A stretch of DNA of 64,000 nucleotides from Glycomyces buryatensis (GCF_004912275.1 NZ_STGY01000072.1:1-64000); one strand, 5' to 3'; counted from the stretch's first letter, positions 25,280-34,003 are shown. The notes: generated by a model not told the origin, from the sequence alone. Numbers and translations are program-made.

Positions 25280-25989
25280 CCCCTTACCGACGCGACGGAC
25301 TCGAAGCCCACCCGGACCGCGACTTTCCCGACTACAAGTCGACCCGCCTGCGGCACCCGAAAGAGCCGCTGGTCGTCCTGCGCGACCCCGAAACCGAGCT
25401 GACGCAGCCGGTGCTCGGCGCCGGGCCGATCGGCCCGCTCGACGACAATCTGACCCGCCAGCACCCCGGTGAGCCGATCGGCGAACGCATCATCGTCACC
25501 GGCCAGGTCCGCGACGGCAACGGCATCCCGCTTTCCGATCAGTTGCTGGAAATCTGGCAGGCCAATGCCGCCGGGCGCTACGCGCAGGCCGAGGACGCCC
25601 ACCCGGCCCCGCTCGACCCGAACTTCTCCGGCGTCGGCAGGTGCCTGACGGACGACCGCGGCTTCTACCGGTTCACCACGATCAAGCCCGGCCCGTATCC
25701 GTGGCGCAATCACGACAAGGCCTGGCGGCCCGCTCACATTCACTTCTCGCTGTTCGGCACCGCGTTCGTCTCGCGCCTGATCACCCAGATGTACTTCCCG
25801 GGCGACCCGCTGTTCCCCTACGATCCGGTCATGAAATCCGTCCAGGATGATGCGGCCAGGCGGCGCATGGTCGCCTCGTTCGACCTCGACGCCACCGAGG
25901 ACCAGTGGGCGACCGGGTACCGGTGGGACATCGTCCTGCGCGGCCCCGAAAAGACCCTGTTCGAGGACGAGAGCGGAATGCAGTCATGA
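25276..25989 (+). CDS. pcaH: Protocatechuate 3,4-dioxygenase beta subunit
   Basis: 237 residues, GTG start overlapping pcaJ by four bases. It carries the four iron ligands of intradiol dioxygenases at the right spacing: Tyr102 (AAGRYAQ), Tyr141 (GPYPW), His154 and His156 (RPAHIHF); the gaps 39, 13 and 2 equal those of the well-studied Pseudomonas enzyme. It therefore should bind Fe(III) and, with PcaG, open the protocatechuate ring to 3-carboxy-cis,cis-muconate. Confidence 0.95.
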   Translation: MTPYRRDGLEAHPDRDFPDYKSTRLRHPKEPLVVLRDPETELTQPVLGAGPIGPLDDNLTRQHPGEPIGERIIVTGQVRDGNGIPLSDQLLEIWQANAAGRYAQAEDAHPAPLDPNFSGVGRCLTDDRGFYRFTTIKPGPYPWRNHDKAWRPAHIHFSLFGTAFVSRLITQMYFPGDPLFPYDPVMKSVQDDAARRRMVASFDLDATEDQWATGYRWDIVLRGPEKTLFEDESGMQS

Positions 25990-26498
25990 GCGTCCAGAGG
26001 CTCACCCCATCGCAGACGCTCGGCCCGTTCTATGGGTTCGCGCTGCCTTACGAGGACGACTCCATCATCGTCAGAGACGGCGACCTGCACGTGACCGGTT
26101 CGGTCTACGACGGCGCGGGACAGCTCGTACCGGACGCACTGATCGAGATCCTGCAACCCGACGGGCGAGGACGGTTCCATGCCGAGGGCTTCCACGGTTT
26201 CGGCCGCTGCTCGACCCGGCCCGAGGGCCACTTCGCGTTCACCACAGTCAAACCCGGTCCCGTAGCGGAAGGCGAGGCGCCGCACCTGGCGGTCATCGTC
26301 CACGCGCGCGGCCTGCTGCTGCACCTGCACACCCGCATGTACTTCGCCGACGAGACCGAGGCCAACGCTACGGACCTGGTGCTGAACGCCGTTCCAGAGC
26401 AGCGGCGGCACACCTTGATCGGTGAAGCCACCGAGGACGGAGTGCGCTTCGACATCCGCCTCCAAGGCGAGAACGAAACGGTGTTCTTCGATGTCTGA
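25986..26498 (+). CDS. pcaG: Protocatechuate 3,4-dioxygenase alpha subunit
   Basis: 170 residues, ATG overlapping the pcaH stop (ATGA). It has the intradiol dioxygenase fold (TPSQTLGPFYGFALP, VTGSVYDGAGQLVPDALIEI, HLHTRMYFADE) but lacks the iron-binding tyrosines, as normal for the alpha subunit. It assembles with PcaH. Its end overlaps pcaB by eight bases. Confidence 0.94.
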   Translation: MSVQRLTPSQTLGPFYGFALPYEDDSIIVRDGDLHVTGSVYDGAGQLVPDALIEILQPDGRGRFHAEGFHGFGRCSTRPEGHFAFTTVKPGPVAEGEAPHLAVIVHARGLLLHLHTRMYFADETEANATDLVLNAVPEQRRHTLIGEATEDGVRFDIRLQGENETVFFDV

Positions 26499-27555
26499 GC
26501 TGTTCGGGGCCATCTTCTCGCGCGGCGAGGCCGCGGAGGCGGTGTCCGATGCGGCATGGCTGCGAGCCCTGCTCCGCGTGGAGGCGGCGTTGTCCAGCGC
26601 GGCCGCAGAGGCAGGCGCGGTCAGTCCCGGAGCGGCGCGGGCAGTGGTGGACGCGGCGAAGCCCGAGCACTTCGACCTCGGCGAAGTCGCGGGGTCGGCA
26701 GCGCGCATCGGCAACCCGGTCGCAGGCGTGGTCGACCGGCTCCGCGAACTCGTTCCCGAGCAGCACCACGCCGCCGTCCACTACGAGGCCACCAGCCAAG
26801 ACATCCTTGACACGGCGATGATGCTCGTCGCCAAGGGTGCCGTCGCGGCAATCCTCGAAGACCTCCACGGCTGCGACCAGGCATTGAGGCGCCTTGAGCA
26901 CGCCGAGGCCGTACAGGTGGTGGGCCGGACGCTGCTCCAGCGCGCTCAGCCCATGTCCTCACGAGAGCGCATCCTCGTACTACGGATGGGCCTGTGGGAG
27001 CCGATCAACCAACTCGGCGAGCTGACGTTCCCCAGCTCCTACGGCGGCCCGGTCGGCGACCATTGGGAGCTCGGGCCCGACAACCACTTCATAGACATTC
27101 AGCAGAGTCTTTCGGAGACTCTCGAACTGGAGTCGCAGCCCGTTTGGCACACGGCGCGAACGCCAGTGGTCCGCATCGGCTCGGCCGCCGCCGAGGCGGC
27201 CGGGGCTTGCGGCAAGATCGCAGTGGACATCATTCTGTTGAGCCAGAATGAGATCGGTGAGGTCAGCGAAGGCCGGCCCGGCGGCTCGACCTCCATGCCG
27301 CACAAGCGCAATCCGGTGGCCGCCACCGCCGCGCGCGCCTGCGCGGCCCGCACCCCGGGGCTGGTCGCCACGCTCTACGCCGCGATGCCGCAGGAGCTCC
27401 AGCGCTCCCCCGGGCTGTGGCACAGCGAATGGGAGACCCTCTCGGACCTGCTGCGGCTCACCGGATCCAGTGCCGCGTGGCTGCGCGAATCCCTTGAGCA
27501 CCTTCAGGTCCATCCCGACGCCATGAAACGGAACCTCGAAGGCGGGCGCGAATGA
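26491..27555 (+). CDS. pcaB: 3-carboxy-cis,cis-muconate cycloisomerase-like lyase
   Basis: 354 residues of the fumarase/aspartase superfamily, with the signature GGSTSMPHKRNPVAA containing the catalytic serine loop, and an early TSQDILDT motif that supplies substrate contacts. Position within pca genes gives the role: cyclising carboxymuconate to 4-carboxymuconolactone. The middle (about 150-200, PMSSRERILVLRMGLWEPINQL) departs from the PTTFGLKAAGW-type sequence I expect in PcaB, although the frame is open and no shift is visible. The enzyme is probably active, but this stretch deserves a check. Confidence 0.82.
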   Translation: MSELFGAIFSRGEAAEAVSDAAWLRALLRVEAALSSAAAEAGAVSPGAARAVVDAAKPEHFDLGEVAGSAARIGNPVAGVVDRLRELVPEQHHAAVHYEATSQDILDTAMMLVAKGAVAAILEDLHGCDQALRRLEHAEAVQVVGRTLLQRAQPMSSRERILVLRMGLWEPINQLGELTFPSSYGGPVGDHWELGPDNHFIDIQQSLSETLELESQPVWHTARTPVVRIGSAAAEAAGACGKIAVDIILLSQNEIGEVSEGRPGGSTSMPHKRNPVAATAARACAARTPGLVATLYAAMPQELQRSPGLWHSEWETLSDLLRLTGSSAAWLRESLEHLQVHPDAMKRNLEGGRE

Positions 27556-27592
27556 ACCCGCATCACGCAATCGATCGATTGAAAGGCGGCAG

Positions 27593-27973
27593 ATGGCAGA
27601 CGACGAGAGCGGCATCGGCGAGCGGACCCGCCGCGCCGTCCTGGGCGACGCGCACGTCGACCGGTCCAACGCGAACCGCACCGACTTCGACCGGGACTTC
27701 GGCGAGTTCATCACCGAGTACGCCTGGGGCGGCATCTGGTCCAGGCCGGGACTCCCACGGCATACGCGTCGGCTACTGACCATCGCGATCCTCTGCGCCC
27801 AAGGCAATGAGGAGGAGTTCACCATGCACGTCAAGGCCGCGCTCGCCGACGGCGTGAGCACCGACGAGCTGAAGGAAGTGCTGCTGCACACCGCGATCTA
27901 CGCCGGTCTCCCCCGCTCGAACCGCGCCTTCGCGCTCGCCCGCAAAGTCCTCGACGAGGCCTCCGAAGGATAA
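27593..27973 (+). CDS. pcaC: 4-carboxymuconolactone decarboxylase
   Basis: 126 residues with the CMD/AhpD-like fold: EFITEYAWGGIWSRPGL, LTIAILCAQGNEEEFTMHVKAAL and DELKEVLLHTAIYAGLPRSNRAF. It converts 4-carboxymuconolactone to 3-oxoadipate enol-lactone. In many actinobacteria this domain is fused to the enol-lactone hydrolase PcaD (as PcaL). Here it stands alone and no pcaD is found in the window, so that step must be encoded elsewhere or done by an unrelated hydrolase. Confidence 0.92.
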   Translation: MADDESGIGERTRRAVLGDAHVDRSNANRTDFDRDFGEFITEYAWGGIWSRPGLPRHTRRLLTIAILCAQGNEEEFTMHVKAALADGVSTDELKEVLLHTAIYAGLPRSNRAFALARKVLDEASEG

Positions 27974-27976
27974 GGT

Positions 27977-28798
27977 GTGCGAATGCAGGGGGACCGGCAA
28001 GAGAACGAGGCAGCGTCGAAGGACCCCGCCGGGCGCGCCTCCGACCACGTGCAGACGCTGGCACGCGGCCTCGCGGTCATCCGCGCCTTCAACGCCGAGC
28101 GGCCGGAGCTGACCTTGAGCGAGGTCGCCAAGGAGACCGGACTCACCAGGGCGGCGGCGCGGCGATTCCTACTGACGCTGGCCGACCTCGAATACGTCCG
28201 CGCCGACGGACGCCACTTCTCCCTCACGCCCCGAGTGCTGGAACTCGGCTTCTCCTACCTGTCGGCCCTCACGCTGCCCGAGATCGCGCAGCCGCATCTG
28301 GAGCGCCTGGTCGCCGACGTCCAGGAGTCCGCCTCGGTGGCCGTCCTCGATGGCGGCGACGTCGTCTACGTGTCCCGGGTGGCGACCTCCAGAATCATGC
28401 GGGTGGCGATCAATATCGGGACGCGGTTCCCGGCGGCCAACACCTCGATGGGCCGCATCCTGCTGGCGGGACTGCCTCCGGAGGAACTCGACGAGCGGCT
28501 CGAGCACCTCGCGCTCGAGCCGTACACGCCCCACAGCATCACCGACAAGCAGCGCCTGAAGATCGAGATCGACCGGGTCCGATCCCAGGGATGGGCGTTC
28601 GTCGACCAGGAGCTGGAGGAGGGCCTGCGCTCCATCGCGGTGCCCATCCGAGACTCATCGGGCCGGGTCATGGCCGCACTGAACGTCTCCTCCACCACCA
28701 GCCGGACGACATTGGACTCGGCGCGGCGCAAACTGCTCCCCCAGCTGTTGGGGACGGCGGCGCGCATCGAGGCCGACCTGTCGACCACGGGCCGCTGA
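27977..28798 (+). CDS. IclR family regulator of the pca genes
   Basis: 273 residues: winged helix near 30-85 (LTLSEVAKETGLTRAAARRFL) and a C-terminal effector domain (SASVAVLDGGDVVYVSRV, GTRFPAANTSMGRILLAG, EGLRSIAVPIRDSSGRV). GAAGGA precedes a GTG at 27977; an ATG at 27983 is possible. It has the style of PcaR/PcaU/PobR-type IclR proteins, which respond to protocatechuate or 3-oxoadipate. It is the last gene of the pcaIJHGBC run and most likely acts at the two GTTCG-N5-CGAA sites that precede pcaI and pcaF. Confidence 0.9.
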   Translation: MRMQGDRQENEAASKDPAGRASDHVQTLARGLAVIRAFNAERPELTLSEVAKETGLTRAAARRFLLTLADLEYVRADGRHFSLTPRVLELGFSYLSALTLPEIAQPHLERLVADVQESASVAVLDGGDVVYVSRVATSRIMRVAINIGTRFPAANTSMGRILLAGLPPEELDERLEHLALEPYTPHSITDKQRLKIEIDRVRSQGWAFVDQELEEGLRSIAVPIRDSSGRVMAALNVSSTTSRTTLDSARRKLLPQLLGTAARIEADLSTTGR

Positions 28799-29968
28799 TC
28801 AGCAGCCTTCGAGCACCATGGCGATGCCCTGGCCGACGCCGATGCACAGGGCCGCCAGGCCGTAGCCGCCGTCGCGGTGGAGCTGCCAGGCGAGAGTCCC
28901 GGCGAGCCGCGCCCCCGAGCAGCCGAGGGGATGGCCGAGGGCGATAGCCCCGCCCTGCCGGTTCACGATCGCGGGGTCCAGCTCGGGCCACTGCGACAGA
29001 CACGCGAGGGCCTGCGCCGCGTACGCCTCGTTCAGCTCGACCGCGGTCAGGTCGCCCCAGCCGATCCCCGCGCGCCCCAAGGCCTGCCGGGCCGCTTCGA
29101 CCGGGCCGATGCCGTACCGGCGCGGTTCGACGCCGACGACGGCGCGCGCCACGATTCGGGCCAGCGGGCGGCCGTGGTCCCGAGCGGCCGCCTCGTCGCC
29201 GATCATGAGCGCCGCGGCCCCGTCGCTGAGCGGGCTGGCGTTGCCCGCGGTGACGGTCCCGTCAGGACGGAAGACCGGGCGCAGCGCGAGCAGCGCCTCC
29301 GACGTCGTGTCGGGGCGAATGGCCTCGTCGCGGCCCAGTTCGGGCAGCTTGAGAACCTCGTCGTCGAAGCGCCCGTCCTCCCAGGCGGCATGGGCCGATT
29401 GGTGACTGCGGAGTGCGAAGGCGTCCTGCGCCTCGCGGCCGATGCCGAACTCGTCGGCCAGGATCTCCGCACCCTCGCCGAGCGAGACCGTCCACTCGTC
29501 CTTCATCGCCGGGTTGACCAGGCGCCAGCCCAGGGCGGTGTCGGCCAGTTCGAGGCCGCCGCGCGGGAGGGGCTGCTCGGTCTTGGGCAGCACCCACGGC
29601 GCGCGGCTCATCGACTCGACACCCCCGGCGACGACCAGCGAGGCGTCCCCGGTCTCGACGGCGCGCGCGGCCTGCACGACCGCCTCCAGGCCGGACCCGC
29701 ACAGCCGGTTCACCGTCGTGCCCGGCACCGACTCCGGCAGGCCCGCCAGCAGCACCGCCATGCGGGCGACGTCGCGGTTCTCCTCCCCCGCGCCGTTGGC
29801 GTTGCCGAAGACCACATCGTCGATTTCGGACGGATCCACCCGGAGATTGCGGTCGCGGACGGCGGCGACCACGGCGGCGGCGAGGTCGTCGGGACGAACG
29901 GCGGACAGCGCGCGGCGGTGGCGGCCGATCGGGGTGCGGACGGCGTCGAGGATGTAGCTGCAGTTCAT
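28799..29968 (-). CDS. pcaF: 3-oxoadipyl-CoA thiolase
   Basis: 389 residues of thiolase with nucleophile Cys90 (NRLCGSGLEAV), the NEAYAAQALA segment, His in GHPLGCSGAR and the second Cys in LCIGVGQG. It splits 3-oxoadipyl-CoA into acetyl-CoA and succinyl-CoA. It is on the opposite strand to the pca operon, convergent with the IclR gene with no spacer (stop next to stop), and carries its own operator-like site. Context favours PcaF over a fatty-acid thiolase. Confidence 0.92.
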   Translation of the reverse strand: MNCSYILDAVRTPIGRHRRALSAVRPDDLAAAVVAAVRDRNLRVDPSEIDDVVFGNANGAGEENRDVARMAVLLAGLPESVPGTTVNRLCGSGLEAVVQAARAVETGDASLVVAGGVESMSRAPWVLPKTEQPLPRGGLELADTALGWRLVNPAMKDEWTVSLGEGAEILADEFGIGREAQDAFALRSHQSAHAAWEDGRFDDEVLKLPELGRDEAIRPDTTSEALLALRPVFRPDGTVTAGNASPLSDGAAALMIGDEAAARDHGRPLARIVARAVVGVEPRRYGIGPVEAARQALGRAGIGWGDLTAVELNEAYAAQALACLSQWPELDPAIVNRQGGAIALGHPLGCSGARLAGTLAWQLHRDGGYGLAALCIGVGQGIAMVLEGC

Positions 29969-29981
29969 GGGCGATCCATAT

Positions 29982-29996
29982 GTTCGCATGACGAAT
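29982..29996. promoter_or_regulatory. Operator candidate upstream of pcaF
   Basis: GTTCG-CATGA-CGAAT has the same arm and spacer pattern as the site before pcaI (one arm base differs) and lies 14 bases before the pcaF ATG. Confidence 0.5.
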
Positions 29997-30058
29997 ACAA
30001 GTTCTCTCACCGAACGGTACTGGACCGCCGAAGCGCCGTGCTCCGGTGGCCCGTTCGG

Positions 30059-31072
30059 CTACGGCGCCGAGTTGCGGATGCTCTCGTACAGTTCGAGCTC
30101 TTCGCCTTCGAGGTTCTCGAGGAAGTACTGCTCGGTCATGGTCTGGAAGGCATCACGGTCGACGTCGTCGACGACGGCGGGGCTCCCGTTGGCGGCCCAT
30201 TCCTCGAGGATCGCGTCGGTGTCGTCCTCAATGCACTGGAGGTTCTCGGCGCGGGTCTCGTGGACCGCATCGGTGAGCGCCTCCTGCTGCTCGGGCGAGA
30301 GCGTCTGCCAGATCGCGTCGGAGACGACGATCATCTGGGAGCCCGTCTGGTGGCCGGTGAGGCTGACGTGGCTCTGCACCTCGTTGAAGCTCATCGACTG
30401 GATGGTGTCGATCGGGTTCTCTTGGCCGTCCACGATGCCCTGCTGCAAAGACAGGTACACCTCCTCGAACGCGACCGCGGTGGCCTCGGCGCCCATCGCC
30501 TCGGCGTTGTCCAGGTAGACGGGCGAGTCGGGGAATCGCATCCGCAGGCCCTCCAGGTCCGCGGGCGTGCGGATCGGGGAGTTGGCCGAGAAGTGTCGCA
30601 TCCCGAAGTACCAGACGTCGAGGATGTGGGCCCCGGTCTCGGTCGCGAAGCCCTCCTTCAACTGGTCGGCTTCGCCGCTGTCGAACCATTCGAAGAGGTG
30701 ATCGGGTCCGTCGAAGGCGTAGGCCATGTCGAAGACGCCGATGGGCTCGTATGTGGAGGCCAGGGCGGAGGAGCCCTGGATGTCCATGGAGATGTCCCCG
30801 GCCATCACCGAGGTGAAGCGGCCGGCGTCATCGCCCAGCTGGCTGTCGGAGAAGATCTCGACCTCGATCCCCACGTCGGCGGCATCGAGCTTCTCCTTGA
30901 CGAGTTCGGTGCCGCAGCGGTTGTGCGCATGGGATGTCGGATAGGAATTGGCGAAACTCAAGGTGACAGTGCCACCGGAGGCGCCGTCCTCCCCGCAGGC
31001 GGCGAGCGCGGTCGCCGTTACGGCGAGGACCGCGGCCCCCGCGAGCCGGCGGGCGGTAGATGTTCGGTACAT
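30059..31072 (-). CDS. TRAP transporter solute-binding lipoprotein (DctP type)
   Basis: 337 residues. A lipoprotein signal ends in LAACGED. The mature part shows the DctP pattern: LSFANSYPTSHAHN, a long helix region, the LRMRFPDSPVYLDNAEAMGA binding motif with its substrate-carboxylate arginine, and VYLSLQQGIVDGQENPIDTI. It would deliver an organic acid to the DctQM permease. The neighbouring genes point to shikimate, quinate or dehydroshikimate; the ligand is inferred. Third gene of the transport operon, after a 77-base gap. Confidence 0.92.
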   Translation of the reverse strand: MYRTSTARRLAGAAVLAVTATALAACGEDGASGGTVTLSFANSYPTSHAHNRCGTELVKEKLDAADVGIEVEIFSDSQLGDDAGRFTSVMAGDISMDIQGSSALASTYEPIGVFDMAYAFDGPDHLFEWFDSGEADQLKEGFATETGAHILDVWYFGMRHFSANSPIRTPADLEGLRMRFPDSPVYLDNAEAMGAEATAVAFEEVYLSLQQGIVDGQENPIDTIQSMSFNEVQSHVSLTGHQTGSQMIVVSDAIWQTLSPEQQEALTDAVHETRAENLQCIEDDTDAILEEWAANGSPAVVDDVDRDAFQTMTEQYFLENLEGEELELYESIRNSAP

Positions 31073-31149
31073 CGTTGTACTCCTACTTTCCTGGAGGGAT
31101 TCGGCGACGTTCGCGCCGTTCGGGAAGGTGTTCTCAGGTTCGGGGTGCC

Positions 31150-32424
31150 TCAGAGCCCCAGCAGGTTCGGCAGCCACATCACCGCCCCGGGGACGACGAT
31201 GACCACCACGACCACGGTGACGAGGGGGATGAAGAACGGTCGGGTGCCGCGGAAGACCTCGCCGATCTTGGCTCCGGTCGCCGAGCTCAGCACGTAGAGC
31301 ACGGTCCCGACCGGTGGCGTGAGCAGGCCGATCATCAGCGAGATGATCATGACGACGCCGAGGACGATCGGGTCGACGCCGACCTGCATGGCGATCGGCA
31401 GCATGATCGGCACGGTGATCACCAGGGCGGCGACCGCGTCGATCACGGTGCCGAGCACGAGCATCAGCAGCGCGGACAGCGCCAGGAACACCATCGGACT
31501 GTCGGTGAGCGAGAGCATCGTGGAGGCGATCTGCTGCGGCACCCGCTCCATGGCCAGGATCCAGCCCAGGAGGGAGGCGGACGCGATGATGATCAGGATC
31601 GCCGCGGTGGTCACCGCGGTTTCGCGGAAGATGACCGGAAGGTCCTTGAGCTTCAGGCTGCGGTAGGAGAAGCCGAGGATGAACATGTAGGCGGCGCCGA
31701 CGGCCGCGGCCTCGGTCGGCGTGAAGAACCCGCCGAGGATGCCGCCGAGAATGATGACGGGCGCGAACAGGGCACCGATCGCGCGTCGCGCGGCCCGGCC
31801 GAGCCGACTCCAGTTGAACGGCTCGCCCTCCAGTTCGGGTTTGGAGCGGCACAGGACGTAGACGACAATGCACAGCCCGAACGCCATCAGCAGCGCCGGA
31901 ACCACGGAGGCCGCGAAGAGCGCTCCGGTGGAGACGGTCGCGATGCCGGCGTAGACGACGGCCGGGATGCTCGGCGGCATGACCGGTGAGATGAGCGAGG
32001 AGGCGCCGGTGACGCCGAGCGAGAATCGCCGGGAGTAGCCCTTGGCCTCCATGACGGGGAGCTGGACCTTCGCCATTGCCGCGGCGTCGGCGACGGCGGT
32101 GCCGCTGATCCACGAGAATCCCAGGCTGAACCCGACATTGACGTAGCCGAGGCTGCCGCGGACGCGCCCGAGGATCGCCAGCGCGAAGTCGAAGATCCGG
32201 TCGGCGATGCCGGCGCGGGTGGCGGTGGTGCCGACGAGGACGAACAGCGGCACCGCCAGGAGCGGGAAGCTGGCGATCCCGTTGACGATGGTGCGCATGG
32301 GAAGTCCGAGCGATTGGCCCTCGATCGCGAGGTATCCCAGGCACGGGCCGAGGAAGGCGAACGCGACCGGGACTCGGAGCATGAGGAGGGCGGCGATGGC
32401 CAGGGCCAGGAGCAGCATGGTCAT
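31150..32424 (-). CDS. TRAP transporter large permease (DctM type)
   Basis: 424 residues with about 11-12 hydrophobic segments and the DctM features PLFVLVGTTATRAGIAD, GASSLISPVMPPSIPAVVYAGI and LMIGLLTPPVGTVLYVLSS. It is the ion-coupled translocation subunit. Its ATG overlaps the dctQ stop by four bases, giving coupled synthesis with the small subunit. Confidence 0.94.
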   Translation of the reverse strand: MTMLLLALAIAALLMLRVPVAFAFLGPCLGYLAIEGQSLGLPMRTIVNGIASFPLLAVPLFVLVGTTATRAGIADRIFDFALAILGRVRGSLGYVNVGFSLGFSWISGTAVADAAAMAKVQLPVMEAKGYSRRFSLGVTGASSLISPVMPPSIPAVVYAGIATVSTGALFAASVVPALLMAFGLCIVVYVLCRSKPELEGEPFNWSRLGRAARRAIGALFAPVIILGGILGGFFTPTEAAAVGAAYMFILGFSYRSLKLKDLPVIFRETAVTTAAILIIIASASLLGWILAMERVPQQIASTMLSLTDSPMVFLALSALLMLVLGTVIDAVAALVITVPIMLPIAMQVGVDPIVLGVVMIISLMIGLLTPPVGTVLYVLSSATGAKIGEVFRGTRPFFIPLVTVVVVVIVVPGAVMWLPNLLGL

Positions 32425-32969
32425 CGTGTCACCTCGGGGGCGGGGTCGTTCGGTTCGGACGGCGGGTCGTGTCGGTCGCCGGTCTCGGGCAGGAAGATCA
32501 GGGCGACGGATCGGATCGCGGTGGAGGCGAATCCGATCAGGGGGATGACGAAGAGCCAGATCATGGGCATGCCCATGGCGGGCGAGACCTGGCCGGTGTC
32601 GTTGCTGACGAGGTCGTAGCAGGCGGCGGCGAAGCCGATGGCGATGGCGGCGACCGCGAGGTGGGAGAAGATCCGCACCGCTCGCACGACGGGCTTCCAT
32701 TTGAGGGCGTCGACGGCCTCGACCACGATGTGCCGCCCCTGCCCGGCGAGGTATCCGACCATGACGAAGGTGAGCCAGGCGAGGCTGAACCTGGCGAGCT
32801 CGCCGGTCCAGGGCCAGCCGCTGACCGGCAGATAGCGTTGGGCCGCTTGGAGAAGCACCAGGACGAGAATCGTGGCGAGGGCCAGGCATCCCAAGGCCAG
32901 TTCGAGGGTGGAGAGCCAGTGGAGGACGCGGGGTTCGCGTCGGGCCGGGGGCTGGGGTGCTTCGTCCAC
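32421..32969 (-). CDS. TRAP transporter small permease (DctQ type)
   Basis: About 182 residues with four hydrophobic segments (LELALGCLALATILVLVLL, FSLAWLTFVMVGYLAG, LAVAAIAIGFAAACY, WLFVIPLIGFASTAI) and the DctQ-typical WPWTGELARFSLAWL motif. I place the start at a GTG (32969) one base beyond the stop of a short leader ORF, with GAGG nine bases upstream; a GTG at 32978 is close behind. The open frame continues further but the added sequence is unlike DctQ. Confidence 0.85.
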   Translation of the reverse strand: MDEAPQPPARREPRVLHWLSTLELALGCLALATILVLVLLQAAQRYLPVSGWPWTGELARFSLAWLTFVMVGYLAGQGRHIVVEAVDALKWKPVVRAVRIFSHLAVAAIAIGFAAACYDLVSNDTGQVSPAMGMPMIWLFVIPLIGFASTAIRSVALIFLPETGDRHDPPSEPNDPAPEVTR

Positions 32970-32970
32970 G

Positions 32971-33078
32971 TCAGGCACCTCGTGACGGCGGCGGTTCGGC
33001 GGCTCTCGCCGGGCCGGGATGCTCGGGCGCTGCGGGCGGCCCGGGGGCGGGTGCGCTGCTGCGGGGTGCGAAGGGCAC
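32971..33078 (-). CDS. Proline-rich 35-residue leader ORF before dctQ
   Basis: GAGGAGAAAAC, the best ribosome site in the operon, precedes a GTG and 35 codons rich in Pro and Ala (VPFAPRSSAPAPGPPAAPEH start), ending TGA. The dctQ GTG follows one base later, so ribosomes finishing the leader could restart on dctQ. Poly-proline runs can slow ribosomes, so regulation is possible. Alternatively a frameshift has detached the true dctQ N-terminus. Confidence 0.4.
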   Translation of the reverse strand: MPFAPRSSAPAPGPPAAPEHPGPARAAEPPPSRGA

Positions 33079-33150
33079 GTTTTCTCCTCTGTCGGTGCGC
33101 CATTGCATGGGGAGCGAGGTGTGGTCGAGCCTGACACGCAAGCGTTCAAT

Positions 33151-33181
33151 GTACTAAATAGTTATGTACTACCTAGTTAAT
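33151..33181. promoter_or_regulatory. Two tandem TetR-type operator copies at the TRAP operon
   Basis: GTACTAAATAGTTAT (33151-33165) and GTACTACCTAGTTAAT (33166-33181) are consecutive copies of GTACTA-NN-TAGTTA, each with the inner symmetry CTANNTAG. A third copy on the other strand precedes the shikimate dehydrogenase at 34140-34155. Confidence 0.7.
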
Positions 33182-33322
33182 TGTCGATCATGCTTCAGGC
33201 AGGGACCCTTGTCAAGTGGGGAGGCGCCCGGTCCTGGGGAAATCTCAGCGACGGTCCTCGATGCCTCCGGGCGCGGCTCCGCGGCCGAGCCGGGGGCCGG
33301 GAACGCGGGGGTCTCCCTGGGA

Positions 33323-34003
33323 TCAGCGGGAGGTCAGGTACTCGACCACCATGTCGCCGAGCATGGTCCGGTAATGCCCTCGAAGGCGGGAGTCGAGCAG
33401 GTCGCGGCCGAAGACGGTGTTGAAGGTGTACCGGTTCGCGATGCGGAAGACGCAGAAGGCGCTGATCATCATGTGGACGTCGAGCGCGTCCACATCGTCG
33501 CGGAAGATGTCTTCGGCCCGGCCGCGGTCCAGGATGCGGCCGATGACCGACACGGCCGGCTGGGACAGTCCGGGGAGCACTTCGGACTCGGCGAGGTGCT
33601 TGGCCTCGTGGATGTTCTCGATGCCGACCAGGCGGATGAAGTCCGGGTGGGATTCGTGGTGGTCGAAGGTGAGCTCCGACAGCTGCCGGATCGCCGCGAC
33701 CGGGTCGAGGTGTTCGACGTCGACCTGCTGCTCCAGGGACCTGATGGTCGCGTAGGCCCGCTCCAGCACCGCCAGGTAGAGACCCTGCTTGCTGCCGAAG
33801 TAGTAGTAGATCATGCGCTTGGTGGTGCGGGTCTTCGCGGCGATCTCGTCGACTCGCGCACCGGCGAATCCGTTGGCGGAGAACTCACCGGTCGCCACGT
33901 CGAGGATCTCCGAACGGGTCCGCTGGGGGTCGCGAGCGCGCCGCGCCTCCTCGGCCGGTGCGTCGTCGGCTCCGGAATCGGGATCTGGCGGCGGTGCGGT
34001 CAC
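33323..34003 (-). CDS. TetR family repressor of shikimate uptake and catabolism
   Basis: 226 residues. The N-terminal helix-turn-helix is typical (RSEILDVATGEFSANGFAGARVDEIAAKTRTTKRMIYYYF); the C-terminal domain (SHPDFIRLVGIENIHEAKHLAESE, then FNTVFGRDLLDS) resembles the TetR_C subgroup found beside quinate and shikimate genes. It lies exactly between two promoters that share the same sequence motif, one controlling the TRAP operon and one in its own divergent spacer with the dehydrogenase gene. It is therefore probably autoregulated. The inducer is likely a pathway intermediate; this is inference. Confidence 0.88.
   Translation of the reverse strand: MTAPPPDPDSGADDAPAEEARRARDPQRTRSEILDVATGEFSANGFAGARVDEIAAKTRTTKRMIYYYFGSKQGLYLAVLERAYATIRSLEQQVDVEHLDPVAAIRQLSELTFDHHESHPDFIRLVGIENIHEAKHLAESEVLPGLSQPAVSVIGRILDRGRAEDIFRDDVDALDVHMMISAFCVFRIANRYTFNTVFGRDLLDSRLRGHYRTMLGDMVVEYLTSR

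Noticed and set aside
26930-27060. Possible compensated frameshift within pcaB
   Set aside because: The other two frames of this stretch give no better match to PcaB and the main frame stays open, so divergence is more likely than error.
28877-31297. Plus-strand open frame of 806 codons across pcaF and the TRAP binding protein
   Set aside because: It spans two real genes and their spacer on the other strand, including the pcaF control site, and shows no protein-like pattern.
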